Positions 9,420 to 19,825 are shown, counted from the stretch's first letter. The stretch: 64,000 bases of DNA from Diacronema lutheri (GCA_019448385.1 JAGTXO010000001.1:1984001-2048000); one strand, 5' to 3'. Notes: generated by a model from the letters alone, not told the origin. A program made the numbers and translations.

Positions 9420-11224
9420 TTAAAGGCAGTTCTTGGTCTGGAGCGGGTAGGAGCCGTACGTGCCCACGTGGCAGTACGGGCCACCTGCGCGCGCCGCGCC
9501 GCGCCGCAGCAGCGCTCGTGAAGGGCTGCGTGCCGAGTGCGCGCGCAGCCGCAGGGGGCGCGCGCGCAGCATCGCCCCCCTCGCGCGCACCGGCGTCGAG
9601 GGCAAAGAGCGCCCAGCCCAGCCCGGCACAGCCAAAGATGGCGATGGGGGCGGGCATCTTGTACCCCTGCACGAGCGCGGCGGCGAGCAGCATGACGACC
9701 GCCTCGCCCGAGACGCGCACAAACTTGAAGTAGAGCTGCACGCACGCCGCAAACACGAGCCCGATCGACGACGCGTTCATGCCGACCAGCAGGCAGCGCA
9801 CCCACAGCCGCGCGCGCAGCCGCTCCCAGAAGGGCATGAACGCGTAGATGAGCATGATGCCCGGCGCGAAGAGGCCTGCGCGGGGGCGAGCGAGCCGCAG
9901 CGGTAGGCCACGCCGGGCAGGGCAGGGACGTCGAAAGGGTGTCTGCACGGCGCGCGCGTGGCGCCGCCGAACGCGAGCTGCGGGCGGGCGGCGGCGCACC
10001 GATGAAGCCGACAAAGCCGCCGGGCACGCCGAGGTAGGCTGCGCCGAGGAAGGCGGAGAAGTTGAACAGCGGGCCGGGCAGCGACTGCGCGAGCGCGAGG
10101 CCGAACGCAAACGTCTCGGCCGACACCCACGAGCAGCCGCCCGCTGCGGCGGCCGAGCCTGCAAAGTCCTCAACATAGTTGGGCTCGTCGCCGCAGCGGG
10201 TGACAAACTCGTTCTCGAGCATCGGCAGCACCACCTGCCCGCCGCCGTAGATCGTGCCGCCCATCTTGAAGAGCGTCTGGAAGAGGGCGAACAGTTGCGC
10301 CGAGTAGGGTGACGAGTACGTCACGCGCGGCGAGAGCACGAGCACCCACGTCACGATGAAGAGGGCGACGGTGGCAAAGGCGAGGATGTAGCCGTCGCGC
10401 GGCTGCATCCCCATCCGCTTGAGCAGCTCCTTGTCCGCAGGTGCCGCCGTCGGGTACTGGCCCTTGCGCGACGGCCTGCGCGAGTCGAGGACGGTGATGA
10501 CCCCGCCGCAGACCATGATCACGAGGTACAGGATGGCGGCGGTGAAGGACGAGGGGAGGAGGAGCGCGAGGAGGCATGTGATCAGCGCAAGCGCCACCTT
10601 GATGCTGTCCCCGCCCGTCACCTTGATCCCAAGCGAGTAGGCCGCGAGGAAGACCTGCGAGATGGCCGCTGGGCCCATACCGACCACCACCTCCTTGTAC
10701 ACCTCCACCGCGCGCTGATCGGCCTGTGCGCCCTCGACGAGCGCGTTGAGCACCGCGCCCACGGCGATGCACACGATGAACCCCACCCAGTCGAACAAAA
10801 AGAAGGAGACCAGCCCGCCCAACCAGCCCGCGCGCGAGATGCCGAGCGCCGTCGCGACCTGCGTCGACGTTGGGCCGGGCATCGCCTGCCCGAGACTCAT
10901 CAGCTCGAGGAAGCGATCCTCGTCGAGCCACTTGCGCTTGAGCACGAAGACCTCGCGCAGCATCGCAATGTGCGCCTGCGGCCCGCCAAACGCGATGAAG
11001 CCGATCGGGAAGAAGGCGGTCGCGACCTCGGCGAGCCGCGTGAGGTACGGCACGTCATCCTCGCGCGGCCCGGCCGAGCCAGGCGCCGCGCCGGCGAGGG
11101 CTGCCGGCTTGGACGTGGGCGACGGCGAAGGCGGGGCGTCCTCTGCCTCGTCCACTTCCACCGCGCTCGGCTCGGCACCCCGAGGCTCATGCGCGGCCGC
11201 TGGAACCACATGCGTCGCCGACAT
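9420..11224 (-). CDS. chrA: Chromate transporter (CHR family, two-domain)
   Basis: Membrane transporter of the CHR family; characterised members export or take up chromate, and the native substrate in algae is uncertain. Exons 11224-10000, 9875-9591 and 9484-9420 give 524 residues, all GT-AG and in phase. The first CHR half has FFPIGFIAFGGPQAHIAML and GQAMPGPTSTQVATALG. The second half has KMGGTIYGGGQVVLPMLEN and AQSLPGPLFNF, the duplicated FGG...PGP layout of long-chain CHR proteins. About ten hydrophobic segments are visible. A cytosolic N-terminus of about 60 residues is Pro/Ala/Ser-rich. The last exon gives a short Cys/Tyr tail ending TKNCL. The start ATG is the first in frame. The gene is tail-to-tail with the RRM gene, 57 bp apart. 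Confidence 0.9.
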
Positions 11225-11489
11225 TTGGCCGTTTGGCCGGGGGGCCTAGGCTTTGAACTGAAGTTGTAACACACGGCTAAATTCACGAACACGAGGCCCT
11301 TTAACAAATACAAGTATACTCTCAATCATTTTGGGGCTCGCATACCAAAGACCCCATTTTGCATCTCAATAAGTGATCAGAGGGAACGCGGCCTTCGTCA
11401 AGCCCTTCCACAAGCGAGGCAGCATGTTACGACGGCCTTGGCCTTCGCCGTTTGGTTCGACGGCCAGAGATCGGAGTTCGAACATTGCT

Positions 11490-14184
11490 TCAGACAGGGT
11501 AGTCATATTCCTTGTCGTGCCGTATGTCCGCCTCGTCGAGCACCTGCTGGTCGCCGGAAGCGACCGCGCCGCGCAGGTCGCTCTGGCCTGCGACGATGAG
11601 GAGCTCGGGGTTGGTGCTGCGCGCTGCATGCACCATTTGCCCAGAGACGCGCCAGCAGCCCTCAATGTTAACGACGCGGAGGCGCGGGCAGTGCATGGCC
11701 GCAAAGATGATCGGCGCGTCGCTGATCTTGACGCAGCCCTGCACGTCGAGATGCGCGAGCAGCTTGCACGACATTGCAATGCGGCACGCGGTCGAGTCAG
11801 TCAGCGTCGAGCAGTCGCGGATGCAGAGCGTGCGCAGCTTGTGGCACTGGCGCGCGATCTCTGCGATGCCCCAGTCGGTGATGCCCCCATCCGTCCCCGA
11901 GAGCCACAGGCCCTCGAGCTCGGGGCAGAGCTCCGCGATCACCTCGAGCGAATCGTCGGTGACGAGAGGGCACCATTGCACGTTGAGCTGGCGCAGCTGC
12001 GGGCAGCCGTAGCACAGCTCGATGATCGACGTGTCGCTCACGCACTCGCAGCCCTGCGCGTCGAGCGAGACGAGCTGCTCGCACGAGAACGCGATGGATA
12101 TGAGCCCGTCGTCGCCTATGCGCGGGCAGTTTGCAATGTCGAGCGAGCGCAGCGCGGTGCAGTGCACGCCGATCGCGACGACCGCATCGTCCGTCACCGT
12201 GCCGACGGACCGCATTGAGATCGACTGCGCGGCGGTGGCGGCGAGCGGCGCGCGCGCGGCGAGGGTGGCCGTGCATGCGCGCGTGAGGGCGGGCGCTGCG
12301 CGCGGTTGCGCGCGGAAGCGCATGGCGTCCTCACGATGAGCTCTTGCGCGAGGTGCTCGGCGATCTGCACCAACGAGGACGCGTTCACCCCGACGCACGA
12401 GTCGAGGCTGAGTGACTCGAGATGGCGGCAGTGCAGCCCAAGCGCGCCGATCGAATAATCAGTCAAGTGCACGCACATCCCCAAGTCGAGCTCGCGCAGA
12501 TTTCGGCAGTGGATCGCGACGGTGAGCACCGCCTGCGGGCGACGACGCAGCGGCGGCGGGTTGGCGGCGCGAGGCGTGCGCGCGCGTGTGAGCGGCGTGA
12601 AGCTGTGCGCCGGCGCGACGCTAAGCGGTGCGGCCTGACGGTCGCGCGTTCGCGCGCACGGCGTCGGTGACTCCGTGACAGTTGCGTAGCCTCAGCACGC
12701 GCAGCTGCGTGCACGCTAGGCCTGCGCTCCGTGCGGCGACGCGCGGTGCGGCGCGGCGCGGTGCGCGTGAGCCGACGCTAGGTGCGGCGCGGGTCCCGTG
12801 GCGGCGGCGCGCGCGCGCGCGCACCATTCAAGCCGAGGAAGAGGTCGCTGAGCCCGTCGCAATGCGACAGGTCGAGTAATTCGAGGCGGACGCACCTGCG
12901 CACGAGCTGCTGCAGCCCGGCCTCCGTGAGCGCCGAGCAGTGCGACAAGTCGATCTCGCGCACGTGCGCGCAGTGGAGCGAGACCGCCTGCACGGCCTTG
13001 TCGCCCGCGGCAGTGGCGCTGAGCCGCAGCGTCGAGAGCGCGCGGCAGCGGCTCGCCAAGCTCGCGAGCGCACCGCTGCTCAGCAGCGCGCAGCCCGACA
13101 CGCTCAGCGAGCAGAGCGCCGGACAGCGCACGCCAATGGCGTCGGCCGAGACGTCCGTCAGCGCGGGGCAAAAAGAAACGTCGAGGTGTTGGAGGGCTGT
13201 GGCGTGCTCGAGCACGGCGAGGAGCGGCTCGTCGCGCAGGTCGAGCGAGCGCGTCAGGCTGATCGCGCGCAAGTTTGGGCAGCGCGGTGCGAGCCAGCCG
13301 AGCAGCTTGTTGACGCACCGCAGCTCGGCCTCGCGCGCGCCGCCCTTCTGCACACACACCATCCCGTTCACACCAGCGCTGCGACGAACGTCGTTGGTGC
13401 AAATGCGCGTGCGCGCAGCGAGCAGCTGCTGGCTCCATCTTCGCACCGCGTGGCACGTCGCCGCTGCGCGGCTCTGCGAGTCGAGCGGGAGCATTCGGAG
13501 GATGTGCGTGCCGATCTCGACTGGCAGCCGCGTGATCCACGCGCCGTGCCGCTCCTCGCGCTGCTGCACGTCGCGGTGGCGGCGGGCGACGCAGGCCTGC
13601 GCAGTGCACGCCACCACCTGTAGCCGCACCTGCAGCGAGTCCACCACGCCGCCGCTCACGCGCTCGCGCAGCTGCGCGAGAGCGTCGAGCGACGACTCGA
13701 TCATCTCAGGCAGCTCCGACCGGTCGCACGCGTCGGGCTCGGCGGGCGCGTCGGGATCGGCGGGTGCGCCCGGCGCGAGCGCGCGACGCTTGGGCGCCGG
13801 CCCGAGCGAGGTGGAGCTCAGCCCCTCCCCATCGCACGTGCCGCGCGCCGGCGCGCACGGCTGCGCATGCGCCGGCTGCTCGACCCGGATGCCGCGCAGC
13901 GCGGCCTCGACGGCGTTGAGAGCAAAGTCGACGTCGCGCCGCGCCGTGGCAAGGCACGAGAGCGAGATAGACAAATCGCTGGAGGTCGCGTCCGTGCTCC
14001 GGTCGATCACGCCCTGTGCAGGCACGGCGCGAGAAGATGTCGGCGGAGAAGGCGTCGGCAGGCCGTCGGAGAGCATTTTGTGTCCTTCCCTCTTCTCTGG
14101 TTTGCTGGTCGCAACCGTCCTCGTCATATTGTGGCGACGGCCACGACGAAACTCAGCGCCGGCGGCGCACGCACAGACCGGCAC
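11490..14184 (-). CDS. F-box/leucine-rich repeat protein (FBXL, cysteine-type LRR)
   Basis: Substrate receptor of SCF ubiquitin ligases by family. Exons 14184-12825, 12721-12660, 12532-12335 and 12224-11490 give 784 residues, all joins GT-AG and in phase. The 62-nt second exon carries exactly one LRR (LRVLRLRNCHGVTDA). The F-box is near residue 220 (WITRLPVEIGTHILRMLPL). It is followed by at least 14 cysteine-containing LRRs of the AMN1/FBXL2 class, such as LQHLDVSFCPALTDVS and LRTLCIRDCSTLTDST. The first 200 residues are Ala/Pro-rich. ATGs at 14127 or 14073 are possible alternative starts. The C-terminus ends in a charged tail after the last LRR. No kinase or Kelch parts. Confidence 0.88.
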
Positions 14185-14330
14185 GGCGCACGACGCGCGG
14201 CTGACTGAGTTTCAGGGGAGAGTGTGTGAGAGGCGAGCCATTCTCTCGCTGCGGGCGTTCGCGGTGTCGCTCTTGGGGCTTGCTCGCGATTCGGCCTCCT
14301 CGCCGCCCTCCGTTCGCACGCGCAAAGTTC

Positions 14331-14355
14331 TCAAAAGCCTTAAAAGCTGTTTATC
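14331..14355. promoter_or_regulatory. A/T-rich promoter patch upstream of cystatin gene
   Basis: TCAAAAGCCTTAAAAGCTGTT is the only A/T-rich stretch in the 193-bp spacer between the divergent FBXL and cystatin starts. It lies 23-47 bp before the cystatin ATG. TATA-like by position only. Confidence 0.3.
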
Positions 14356-14377
14356 TTGACATCGTTTTTCAGCCCCG

Positions 14378-15216
14378 ATGTCTCGGATGGCCATCCACCG
14401 CCTTCTGCTCACGCTCCCAATTTTGGCATCGGCGGCGCGGTGCCCGCCGTGCGGCGACGACGGGCAGATGGCGTGCCCACCCACAGGCCGCGCCGCGGGC
14501 GAATCGTGCGGCGGGCCGTGCGACCGTGACGGCCTTTGTGCGCCCGGGCTCACGTGCGCGCCGGTCGACACGCTCAAAACGCGCGTGCTCGAATTCTTCG
14601 CGCCCGACGCGAGGAGCGGCGTATGCACGACCAGAGAGCCGCTCGCGCCGGCGTGCGTCGGCTGTCCCTCGCCCGCCCCGCCGGACGACGAAGGAATCAT
14701 CGACGCCGCGCGCTGGGCGGTTGCAACGGTCAACGCAGGTCGGAACAACGCGCATGCGCTCGAGCTGGTTCGGATCGCGAGCGCATCTAAGCAAGTGGTC
14801 GCGGGTGAGGCGCGTCCACACGCCACCACGCGCGCCAGCCGCACGCCCGCCGACCAGTGCGCGCGCGCGCGCGCGCGAGCGCGCATGCGCAGGCATCAAG
14901 TACATGCTCACGATCGAGGTGGGCGAGTCAAGCTGCGCAAACGACGGCCGGCAGCACGAAGTGGGCGCGTGCCCGTTGCTCGCCGACACGCAGACGCTGC
15001 TCCTCGACGTCGAGGTGCGCGGCACGCGCGCACGCTGGTTCACTCGCCGCGCAGTTCTTGGCGGTGCACGTGCGCCGGCCTCACGAGCGCGTGGCGCGCA
15101 CCGTTCGCACGTGGCCTCCGACCGCCGCGCGACCGCGCGCGCAGGTGGTTGACGCGCCGTGGCGAACACCGAGATACATGCTGCTCTCCAAGGCGCTGCG
15201 GAATGCGCACCGCTGA
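14378..15216 (+). CDS. Secreted cystatin (cysteine protease inhibitor)
   Basis: Inhibitor of papain-like proteases by family. Exons 14378-14804, 14893-15014 and 15145-15216 give 206 residues. The first intron splits the Gly codon of the diagnostic QVVAG loop (QVVAG|IKYMLTIEVGE). The second leads into the conserved VVDAPW hairpin. A signal peptide is clear: MSRMAIHRLLLTLPILASA. After it comes a Cys-rich block of about 40 residues (CPPCGDDGQMACPP and CGGPCDRDGLCAPGLTC), resembling IGFBP or other small disulfide modules and unusual in front of a cystatin. The helix AARWAVATVNAG matches the cystatin alpha-helix. A nearer acceptor at 15054 would leave only a 40-bp intron and a poor hairpin, so the one at 15144 is preferred. 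Probably secreted or vacuolar. Confidence 0.85.
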
Positions 15217-15385
15217 TGTCTGAAGAGGTTCGGAACAGAGCACAAAATTCACGAGGAGAGAGGCAGAGCCTGTCCAGTGCGCTCGCTTGCGCGAGTTCAG
15301 CCGCCAGAGTCCACTGCAGATACCTCCAAAAAAATGGTCATCATCGCGTTGGCGTTGCGTCAGCCGCGCTTGGCTGGCTCCATGC

Positions 15386-16636
15386 TTAGCTGAGGTGCAC
15401 GGCTTCCGCCGCGGGCGCTGACACCGCCGCGCGCCCCGCCGCGTCGTCCCCAGACGCCGCCCGCAGCGCATCGTTCGGACGGTCGCCCTCGAGCCGCGCA
15501 AGCTCCTCTTCGAGCGCTTCGTGCCCGCTCAGCTGTGCGAGTTGCCGGGGTGTGCGCCCGTGCGCGTCCGTGACGTGCAGCGAAGCGCCGAGTGCGATGA
15601 GCAGCCGCGTCATCGCCGCATCGTCGCGCCGCACCGCGATGTGCAGCGCGGTCAGCCCGTCGTCGCCCGGTGTGTCCACGGACGCGCCAGCGTCGATGAG
15701 CGCGCGGCAAAGCGGCAAAAGGCCGCGGGTCGCTGACAGGGGCACGAGGCCGGGGTCGGCCACGGCGGCCGAGGGCGCGAAGCCGAGGATCACCAGTGCC
15801 GCTTCCATGTGGCCGTGCGACACCGCAACTCGCAGCGCAGGCGGCGCATCCGGCGCGCCAGCCCTTGCGGGCTGCAGCGTCGGCGCCACCGACGCGCTCG
15901 CCGTGAGCAGCAGGCTGCACACGTGCGCATGGCCTCGGCGGGCGGCGAGGGCGAGCGGCGACCCTGCGCCGGCGCGAGCGTCCGCAAGCAGCGCGCCATG
16001 CGCGAGCAGCAACTGCACGCCCTCAACGAAACCCGACTCGGCGGCTGCGAGCAGCGGGGTCCTCTCCGCAGTCTCGTCGGTGGTCCCGTTGTACACGACA
16101 GCACGCTTGCCGGCCGCGAGCGAGCGGGCGACGTCCTTGATGGCGAGGAGCGCGCGCAGGAGGCGGGGCATCGATTCGACCGCGGCGAAGAGAAGCGCCG
16201 TGCACCCGTGCTCGTTCTCCGCCGTCGGGTCGGCGCCGAGCTCGAGCAGCGTGAGTGCCACGTCCTCGTGCCCGTAGTAGGCGGCGCACGTGAGCGGCGT
16301 ATTGTCCCACATGGAGCGGCGCTCCAGGTCAATTGCGGCGGCGTGCGCTTCCCAGCAGCTGAGCACGCCGGCCAAGTCGCCGTCCTTGACCGCGCGCAGG
16401 AAGGCCTTGGCTGGCTCTCCAGGCCCTCCGGCTGCGGCGGCAGCCTCGCCGGCCGGCGCAGCAGCGGCGACCGGCGCGGCCGGCGGAGCGTCAACCGCAC
16501 GCGGCGCGGTCGAATTGTCGGCTCGTCTGCCACGCTTGGCTGGCGCGGCAGCCGACTCGCTCGCAAATTGGGCTGTGAAGGGGGCGATCTGCGGATGCGC
16601 CGTTGCATGCTGGGCCGTTGCGCACACTCCGCCCAT
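15386..16636 (-). CDS. Ankyrin repeat protein
   Basis: Single exon of 416 residues from the ATG at 16636 (MGGVCATAQHATAHPQ). About eight ankyrin repeats run from residue 85 to 385, for example NTPLTCAAYYGHEDVALTLL, RTPLLAAAESGFVEGVQLLL, GLTALHIAVRRDDAAMTRLL and GRTPRQLAQLSGHEALEEEL. The N-terminal 80 residues are Ala/Pro-rich with a basic KRGRR patch. No catalytic domain. A scaffold or binding role is the only inference possible. It shares a 98-bp head-to-head promoter with UBA5; the spacer has TTTTAAAAA at 16649. Confidence 0.88.
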   Translation of the reverse strand: MGGVCATAQHATAHPQIAPFTAQFASESAAAPAKRGRRADNSTAPRAVDAPPAAPVAAAAPAGEAAAAAGGPGEPAKAFLRAVKDGDLAGVLSCWEAHAAAIDLERRSMWDNTPLTCAAYYGHEDVALTLLELGADPTAENEHGCTALLFAAVESMPRLLRALLAIKDVARSLAAGKRAVVYNGTTDETAERTPLLAAAESGFVEGVQLLLAHGALLADARAGAGSPLALAARRGHAHVCSLLLTASASVAPTLQPARAGAPDAPPALRVAVSHGHMEAALVILGFAPSAAVADPGLVPLSATRGLLPLCRALIDAGASVDTPGDDGLTALHIAVRRDDAAMTRLLIALGASLHVTDAHGRTPRQLAQLSGHEALEEELARLEGDRPNDALRAASGDDAAGRAAVSAPAAEAVHLS

Positions 16637-16648
16637 CGTCCAGCAGGG

Positions 16649-16657
16649 TTTTAAAAA
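16649..16657. promoter_or_regulatory. TTTTAAAAA in ANK/UBA5 divergent promoter
   Basis: TTTTAAAAA lies 12 bp upstream of the ankyrin ATG and 77 bp upstream of the UBA5 ATG. A closely similar TTTTAAAA sits upstream of the SET gene at 19933. It could be a shared core-promoter element. Confidence 0.35.
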
Positions 16658-16734
16658 CGTGGGGCGAGTTTGCCGTTGGTCGGGACGCCCGCTGCGAGGG
16701 AGACTGACGCCTGCGCGCAGCGGCAAAGCACACC

Positions 16735-18116
16735 ATGGACTCGGGCGCGGTTGGGCCGGCGCATGACATCAAGGCAAGCAGCGCGTCGTCCGCTCGTCGC
16801 GCGCAGCGGCGCCACCCGCCGCTGGGCGCGTGCGCGCCGCCAGTCAAGCTGCCCACGACGCGCGACGCGCGGTCGCTTGCGCTCCCAGCGGTCGTGCGCG
16901 CCGCCCGCGCCCCAAGCTGAGCGGCGCTTTGCTTTCCACTGGCGGCGCGGTGTGCCCGTGCAGGTGACCACATCGGACCTGCGCGGCCAGGTGGGCCGCA
17001 TCCAGAACCAGGTCAAGGAGATCCAGGAGGTCGTGCGCATGTACTCATCGACGACCGGGCCGCGCCGCGTGCGCCGCCAGAAGATGGACGCCATGTCATC
17101 CGAGGTGGTCGACACAAACGTGCGCGCCGCGCCGCGCCGCACGTGCACGCGGCGGCCGTGTCCGCCGCCTCTGCATCGCCGCGCACCGCTCAAGCGTCGC
17201 GCACACGCCCCGTCGCGCCTCGCATGCATGTGCAGCCCTACTCGCGGCTGATGGCGCTCAAGTCGATGGGCGTGGTCAGCAACTACGAACGCGTGCGCGA
17301 CTTCAGCGTTGCGATTGTCGGTATTGGTGGCGTCGGCGTCGGCGTGTGCGAGATGCTCACGCGCTGCGGCATCGGCAAGGTGCTCATCTACGACTACGAC
17401 ACGATCGAGCTCGCAAATATGAACAAAATGTTCTACCGCCCGGAGCAGGCCGGATGGAACAAGACGATGGCGGCGCGGCACTACTGCTCGGAGCTGTGCC
17501 CGGACACCATCTTTGAAGTGCACAACATGGACATCACGCACGACGAGAACCGGCCCAAGTTGAAGGACACGGTCGCGCACGGCGGCGTCGACCGCAAGTC
17601 GCCTGTCAACCTCATCCTCGGCTGCGTCGACAATCTCGCCGCGCGGCAAGTGATGGAGGCGGTAAGCGAGGAGCTTCAGGTGCCGTTCATGGACGCCGTG
17701 GTCGCCGACGACGCCATGTCGGGCCACATCCAGCTCATCATCCCCGGCCGGACGGGCGGGCTCGAGGCGGCTCCCATCAAGCAGCAGATGGACAAACGGC
17801 CGGGCGTGTGCGCCGCGTCGCTCCCCACGACCGACTCCATCCTCGCGGGGCTGATGGCGCAGAACGTGCTCAAGTACCTGCTTGGCTTTGGCGAGGTCGC
17901 CTTCCTCCTCTCGTACAACGCAGTCACCAACGATTTTCAGTCCAGGTGCGGAAGAGGCGCGTGCGCGTGCGTGCGCGCTTTGTCGCACTCGCGCGATGAC
18001 CGCGATCACGCAGTTAATACGCGCTCGAGCGCTTCGCGCGGTGTGTCGCGTCGTGCAGGATGACCTACCCTGACCCGCGCAAGCAGCCCCCGCCGGCCGG
18101 TGGCGACCACTATTGA
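16735..18116 (+). CDS. UBA5: UBA5, UFM1-activating E1 enzyme, zinc site lost
   Basis: E1 enzyme that adenylates UFM1 and passes it to UFC1. Exons 16735-16893 (tentative), 16964-17119, 17236-17945 and 18059-18116 give 360 residues, in phase. The second exon encodes a coiled coil (RGQVGRIQNQVKEIQEVV) and the UBA5-typical MSSEVVDTN|PYSRLMALK join. The adenylation site GIGGVGVGVCEMLTRCGIGK, the DYDTIELANMN motif and the catalytic Cys in GVCAASLPTT (Cys codon 17809-17811) are intact. Human UBA5 binds zinc with CxxC after IIPG and a second Cys pair near the end. Here these read PGRTGGLEAAP and TYPDPRKQPPPAGGDHY, with no cysteines. The chain stops there, without the UFM1- and UFC1-binding tail of animal UBA5. 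Confidence 0.92.
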
Positions 18117-18338
18117 GTGCAGCCGCGCGTTTTCGCGCGGTAGTGGCTGGGGTGAAGGGCCAACAGTCGCGAGCTCGGTCTCACTGTTTACGGCAGCTGT
18201 GCCCGTGGCTGGTGAACGCGCCCACTCCATCGGGCTCGAGAGAGTGACAGCGCGCCAGCGCTTTGCTCATGCTTATCCATCGCGGCCGCACCATCGACGA
18301 ACGTCCAGCGAGCGCGCTGCCTGTGCATGGACATAAAC
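18117..18338. other. Spacer between UBA5 and complex I B12 gene
   Basis: The 222-bp tail-to-tail spacer has a short GC hairpin-like stretch near 18121-18140 (CGCGCGTTTTCGCGCG). No coding frame is convincing; it probably holds the two 3' UTRs. Confidence 0.5.
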
Positions 18339-18643
18339 TCAGTGGTGGCCTGAGCTCTTGGGCTTCGCGACCGCATTGTAGGCGAATTCGAGCACGCAGT
18401 ACGTCGTGAAGATTGCGACCGCGTACCCAAAGCCAGGGAGCGCAATGCGCCAGTTCTGCGTGAGGTTGGGGTGATTCCGCCAGCCTGCGCAGAAATAGCG
18501 GACACGCGCGCATCAGGGCGGCGCGCATGAACGACAGGCCGCGCACCCGCCTGAGGGCGGGGCGCATGACCGACAGGCCGCGTGCCCGCCCCAGGGCGGG
18601 CACGAGCCAGCGGCGTACGTTCGTGCGCCGGGGGAAAGACCAT
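18339..18643 (-). CDS. NDUFB3: Complex I B12 subunit (NDUFB3-like)
   Basis: Accessory single-span subunit of mitochondrial NADH:ubiquinone oxidoreductase. The second exon (18484-18339) encodes GWRNHPNLTQNWRIALPGFG, then a membrane helix AVAIFTTYCVLEFAYN and a basic/His tail KPKSSGHH. This matches plant and fungal B12 subunits (WRxHP, then ALPGxG, then a helix ending E..YN). The first exon is less certain: 18643-18547 (MVFPPAHERTPLARARPG) joins in phase across a 62-bp GT-AG intron to give 80 residues. Its sequence does not resemble the family N-terminus and it overlaps a 39-bp tandem repeat. It is head-to-head with ERCC1, 87 bp apart. Confidence 0.75.
18515..18600. repeat. 39-bp tandem repeat, 2.2 copies
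   Basis: Copies at 18515-18553 and 18554-18592 plus a partial third. Each reads AGGGCGGnGCGCATGAnCGA then CAGGCCGCG and a CCCGCC end. The proposed exon 1/intron boundary of the B12 gene lies in the first copy. Confidence 0.9.
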
Positions 18644-18730
18644 CGTTGCCGAAAATCGCGTTGGGGACCCAAAATCAAATGGCGGTGTGCGTGTCTGACT
18701 GGGCGTCGTGGCGTCCGAGCTGAAGGGCCG

Positions 18731-19825
18731 ATGGTCGACATCCGCATCCCTGCGCGCGACCAGCTCAATGCGAAGCGGCCGCGTATTGACCTCTTCGAAC
18801 AGCGACGTCTCGCTGCGGCGGCCGCTCGCGACGCCGCGGCGTCCGGCGCCGTGGCTGGCGAACGCTGCGCGCCGCCATCCGTGACGCCGTCGTCCGGCGC
18901 CGCGGTGCCACTACCACCCGATGCGCAGCCACCGGCGCTCGTTGCCACCTGCCTGCCGCCGACGGCGCCGGCCAGCGGCGTCGACCCTCCTGCGCGCCTC
19001 TTCCCGCCGCCCGCTGATGCGCCGCCGCACCCCGCTCCGCTGCCCACGAGCGCGTCCGGGAGCGGCTCGCAGCCACTGCTACCGCCGCCGATCTCGCAGA
19101 AGATCCTAGTCAGCCGCAAGCAGCAGGGCAATCGCGTCCTCGACAGCATCGTCAATGTCGGTTGGGAGTGGGCACACATCGTGCCCGACTTCCAGCTCGG
19201 CCAGTCGACGGTCGCGCTCTTCCTCAGCCTGCGCTACCACCTGCTGCACCCGAATTACATCCTTGCGCGCGTGGAGGAGCTCCACCGCGCGTTCACGCTC
19301 TGCATCATCCTCGTTCTCGTTGACACCGAGAACCACCAGCCGCCGATCCAGCAGATCACGCGCGCGATGCTGCCCAACCGCTGCACGGTCGTGCTCGCTT
19401 TTTCAAACCAGGAGGCAGCGCGCTACCTCGAGACATTCAAGGCCTACCAGGCCAAGCCGGCCGACATGCTCCAGCAGCGCTCGACCGGCGACTACACATC
19501 CGCGCTCAACGAGGTGCTCAGCGCGATCCGCGCGATCAACAAGAGCGACGTGCTCACGCTCTCTACATCGGTCGGCTCGCTGCGCGAGATATTGCTCGCC
19601 TCGGAGGAGCAGCTCGCGCTCTGCCCGGGCCTGGGCGAGAAGAAGATCCGGCTGCTGCAGTCGGCCGTGACCGACCCGTTTATCATTCCCGTGCAGGCGG
19701 CGCGGAGGGCGCCGGCACCCGGCCCCAGCCCCAGCGTGGGCGCGGTCGTCGCGAGAGAGCCGACGGGCGACGGCGCCACCAGCGCAATGCCCGCTGCCGG
19801 CGCGCGTGGCGCGCTCGGCGTCTGA
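18731..19825 (+). CDS. ERCC1: ERCC1/Rad10, non-catalytic partner of XPF nuclease
   Basis: Partner of XPF in nucleotide excision repair and crosslink repair in the nucleus. Single exon, 364 residues from the ATG at 18731 (MVDIRIPARDQL). The central domain is strongly conserved: ILVSRKQQGNRVL, VGWEWAHIVPDFQLGQSTVA, LFLSLRYHLLHPNYI, and AARYLETFKAYQAKPAD. The helix-hairpin-helix region is VGSLREILLASEEQLALCPG LGEKKI. As in all ERCC1 proteins, the ERKxxxD nuclease triad is absent. The first 120 residues are Pro/Ala-rich and disordered, with a possible XPA-binding segment that I cannot pin down. The tail after the HhH is about 40 residues of low complexity. The stop codon is also the first base triplet of a perfect hairpin (19823-19865). 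Confidence 0.93.
   Translation: MVDIRIPARDQLNAKRPRIDLFEQRRLAAAAARDAAASGAVAGERCAPPSVTPSSGAAVPLPPDAQPPALVATCLPPTAPASGVDPPARLFPPPADAPPHPAPLPTSASGSGSQPLLPPPISQKILVSRKQQGNRVLDSIVNVGWEWAHIVPDFQLGQSTVALFLSLRYHLLHPNYILARVEELHRAFTLCIILVLVDTENHQPPIQQITRAMLPNRCTVVLAFSNQEAARYLETFKAYQAKPADMLQQRSTGDYTSALNEVLSAIRAINKSDVLTLSTSVGSLREILLASEEQLALCPGLGEKKIRLLQSAVTDPFIIPVQAARRAPAPGPSPSVGAVVAREPTGDGATSAMPAAGARGALGV

Noticed and set aside
15015-15054. 40-bp intron in the cystatin gene
   Set aside because: It would give a sequence lacking the PW hairpin. The acceptor at 15144 restores VVDAPW and a normal 130-bp intron.
18181-19179. Long minus-strand frame across ERCC1
   Set aside because: It overlaps the conserved ERCC1 coding region antisense. 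Only the short B12 exon outside ERCC1 shows family similarity.
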